From positions 1-6,014 of the forward strand of contig JADZBR010000008.1 of NCBI GenBank assembly GCA_020852035.1: 6,014 bases of DNA, in the 5' to 3' direction. The position numbers and the translations under genes were made by a program. Below the pieces are notes generated by a model, which worked only from the letters and a program-made list of their open reading frames with translations, did not search any database and was not told the origin of the DNA. Within the stretch, counting starts at the first letter, position 1; each line of letters starts with the position of its first letter. Source of the DNA: Caulobacteraceae bacterium. GTDB lineage: Bacteria; Pseudomonadota; Alphaproteobacteria; Caulobacterales; Caulobacteraceae. Positions 5,540 to 6,014 of the stretch are shown piece by piece.

Positions 5540-6014
5540 GTGACCGGCCTTCTCTCCCTCATCACCTTCGCGCCGCTGATCGGCGTCGCGGCGATCCTTC
5601 TCCTGCGGCTGGCCTCCAGGCCCGACGCGCCGGCCACGGTGAACGCCGCCAAGTGGATCGCCTTCGCCACCACGCTGGCGGTGTTCGCGCTCTCGATCCT
5701 GCTGGTCGCCCAGTTCGATCCGGCCAATCCTGGCTTCCAGTTCGTGGAGGATTACGCCTGGTTTGCGGGCCTGCACTACCGCATGGGCGTGGACGGCATT
5801 TCGGTGCTGTTCGTGCTCCTGACCGCCTTCCTGCTGCCGATCTGCATCGCCGCCTCGTGGGAGAGCGTCGAGAAGCGGGTCATCGAGTACATGGTCGCCT
5901 TCCTGGTCCTCGAGACCCTGGTGATCGGCGTCTTCTGCGCGCTCGACCTGATCCTCTTCTACCTGTTCTTCGAGGGCGGGCTGATCCCGATGTTCCTGAT
6001 CATCGGGATCTGGG
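5540..6014 (+). CDS. nuoM: NADH-quinone oxidoreductase subunit M (NuoM), N-terminal 158 aa, 3' end outside window
   Basis: NuoM is the middle antiporter-like proton-pumping subunit of the complex I membrane arm. Only the first 158 codons are visible before the right edge cuts the frame. The product starts (M)TGLLSLITFAPLIGVAAILL, a normal first helix, followed by a second helix at about 38-57. A conserved HYRMGVDGISVLFVLLTAFLLP segment lies at about 79-100. The functional glutamate is Glu145 in LFYLFFEGGLIPMFLIIGIW, equivalent to Glu144 of the E. coli protein. The FFEGGLIPM form resembles alphaproteobacterial and mitochondrial ND4-type sequences more than the E. coli FWELMLIPM form. The GTG start is favoured by GAGGA 7 nt upstream and a 10-nt gap after nuoL. 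nuoN would be expected to follow outside the window, which is inference from usual operon order. Confidence 0.96.
   Translation, partial: MTGLLSLITFAPLIGVAAILLLRLASRPDAPATVNAAKWIAFATTLAVFALSILLVAQFDPANPGFQFVEDYAWFAGLHYRMGVDGISVLFVLLTAFLLPICIAASWESVEKRVIEYMVAFLVLETLVIGVFCALDLILFYLFFEGGLIPMFLIIGIW

Noticed and set aside
3651..5543. 630-codon forward frame inside nuoL
   Set aside because: It is a +1/+2 frame shadow dominated by Arg, Gly, Pro, Leu and His; the NuoL frame is fully supported by conserved motifs.

Overview
The window is an internal slice of a nuo operon, which encodes the proton-pumping NADH:quinone oxidoreductase (respiratory complex I). All genes are on the + strand, in the order nuoG (3' end only), nuoH, a small lipoprotein gene, nuoI, nuoJ, nuoK, nuoL and nuoM (5' part only). 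The high GC content, the strong G/C preference at third codon positions, the mitochondrial-like NuoI and NuoM sequences and the type of intergenic repeats all suggest an alphaproteobacterium. Caulobacterales (Caulobacter or Phenylobacterium-like) is my best guess, but this is recognition by eye and not a search result.

Layout. Positions 2-535 carry the C-terminus of NuoG, part of the peripheral arm. NuoH (541-1608) is the membrane subunit at the quinone site. A 61-residue predicted lipoprotein (1605-1790) overlaps the nuoH stop and ends 1 nt before nuoI. It is not one of the 14 core subunits and is the least explained gene here. NuoI (1792-2280) carries two 4Fe-4S clusters that pass electrons towards the quinone. 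NuoJ (about 2439-3047) and NuoK (3044-3349, ATGA overlap) are small membrane subunits of the proton path. NuoL (3496-5529) and the start of NuoM (5540 onward) are antiporter-like pump subunits. Together these genes supply the last iron-sulfur relay, the quinone chamber and most of the proton-translocating membrane arm.

Most junctions are very tight (overlaps or gaps of 1-10 nt). The two exceptions, 2281-2438 and 3350-3495, are each largely filled by a palindromic repeat element made of two inverted hairpin modules. Although their sequences differ, all four modules follow one plan: TCA, an 8-bp perfect stem opening with a T-A pair, a short loop, then CCCA. Within each element, every mismatch between the two modules is a compensated base-pair change. 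This is the most interesting non-genic signal in the window. The first element also puts in-frame start codons upstream of nuoJ, so the NuoJ N-terminus is uncertain.

I see no RNA genes, insertion sequences, CRISPR arrays, frameshifts or broken genes, and no convincing promoter or rho-independent terminator. The core subunits look intact, with their expected functional residues. I found no wholly new system. The candidates for novelty are the lipoprotein, the shared hairpin-module architecture and a histidine-rich loop in NuoL.
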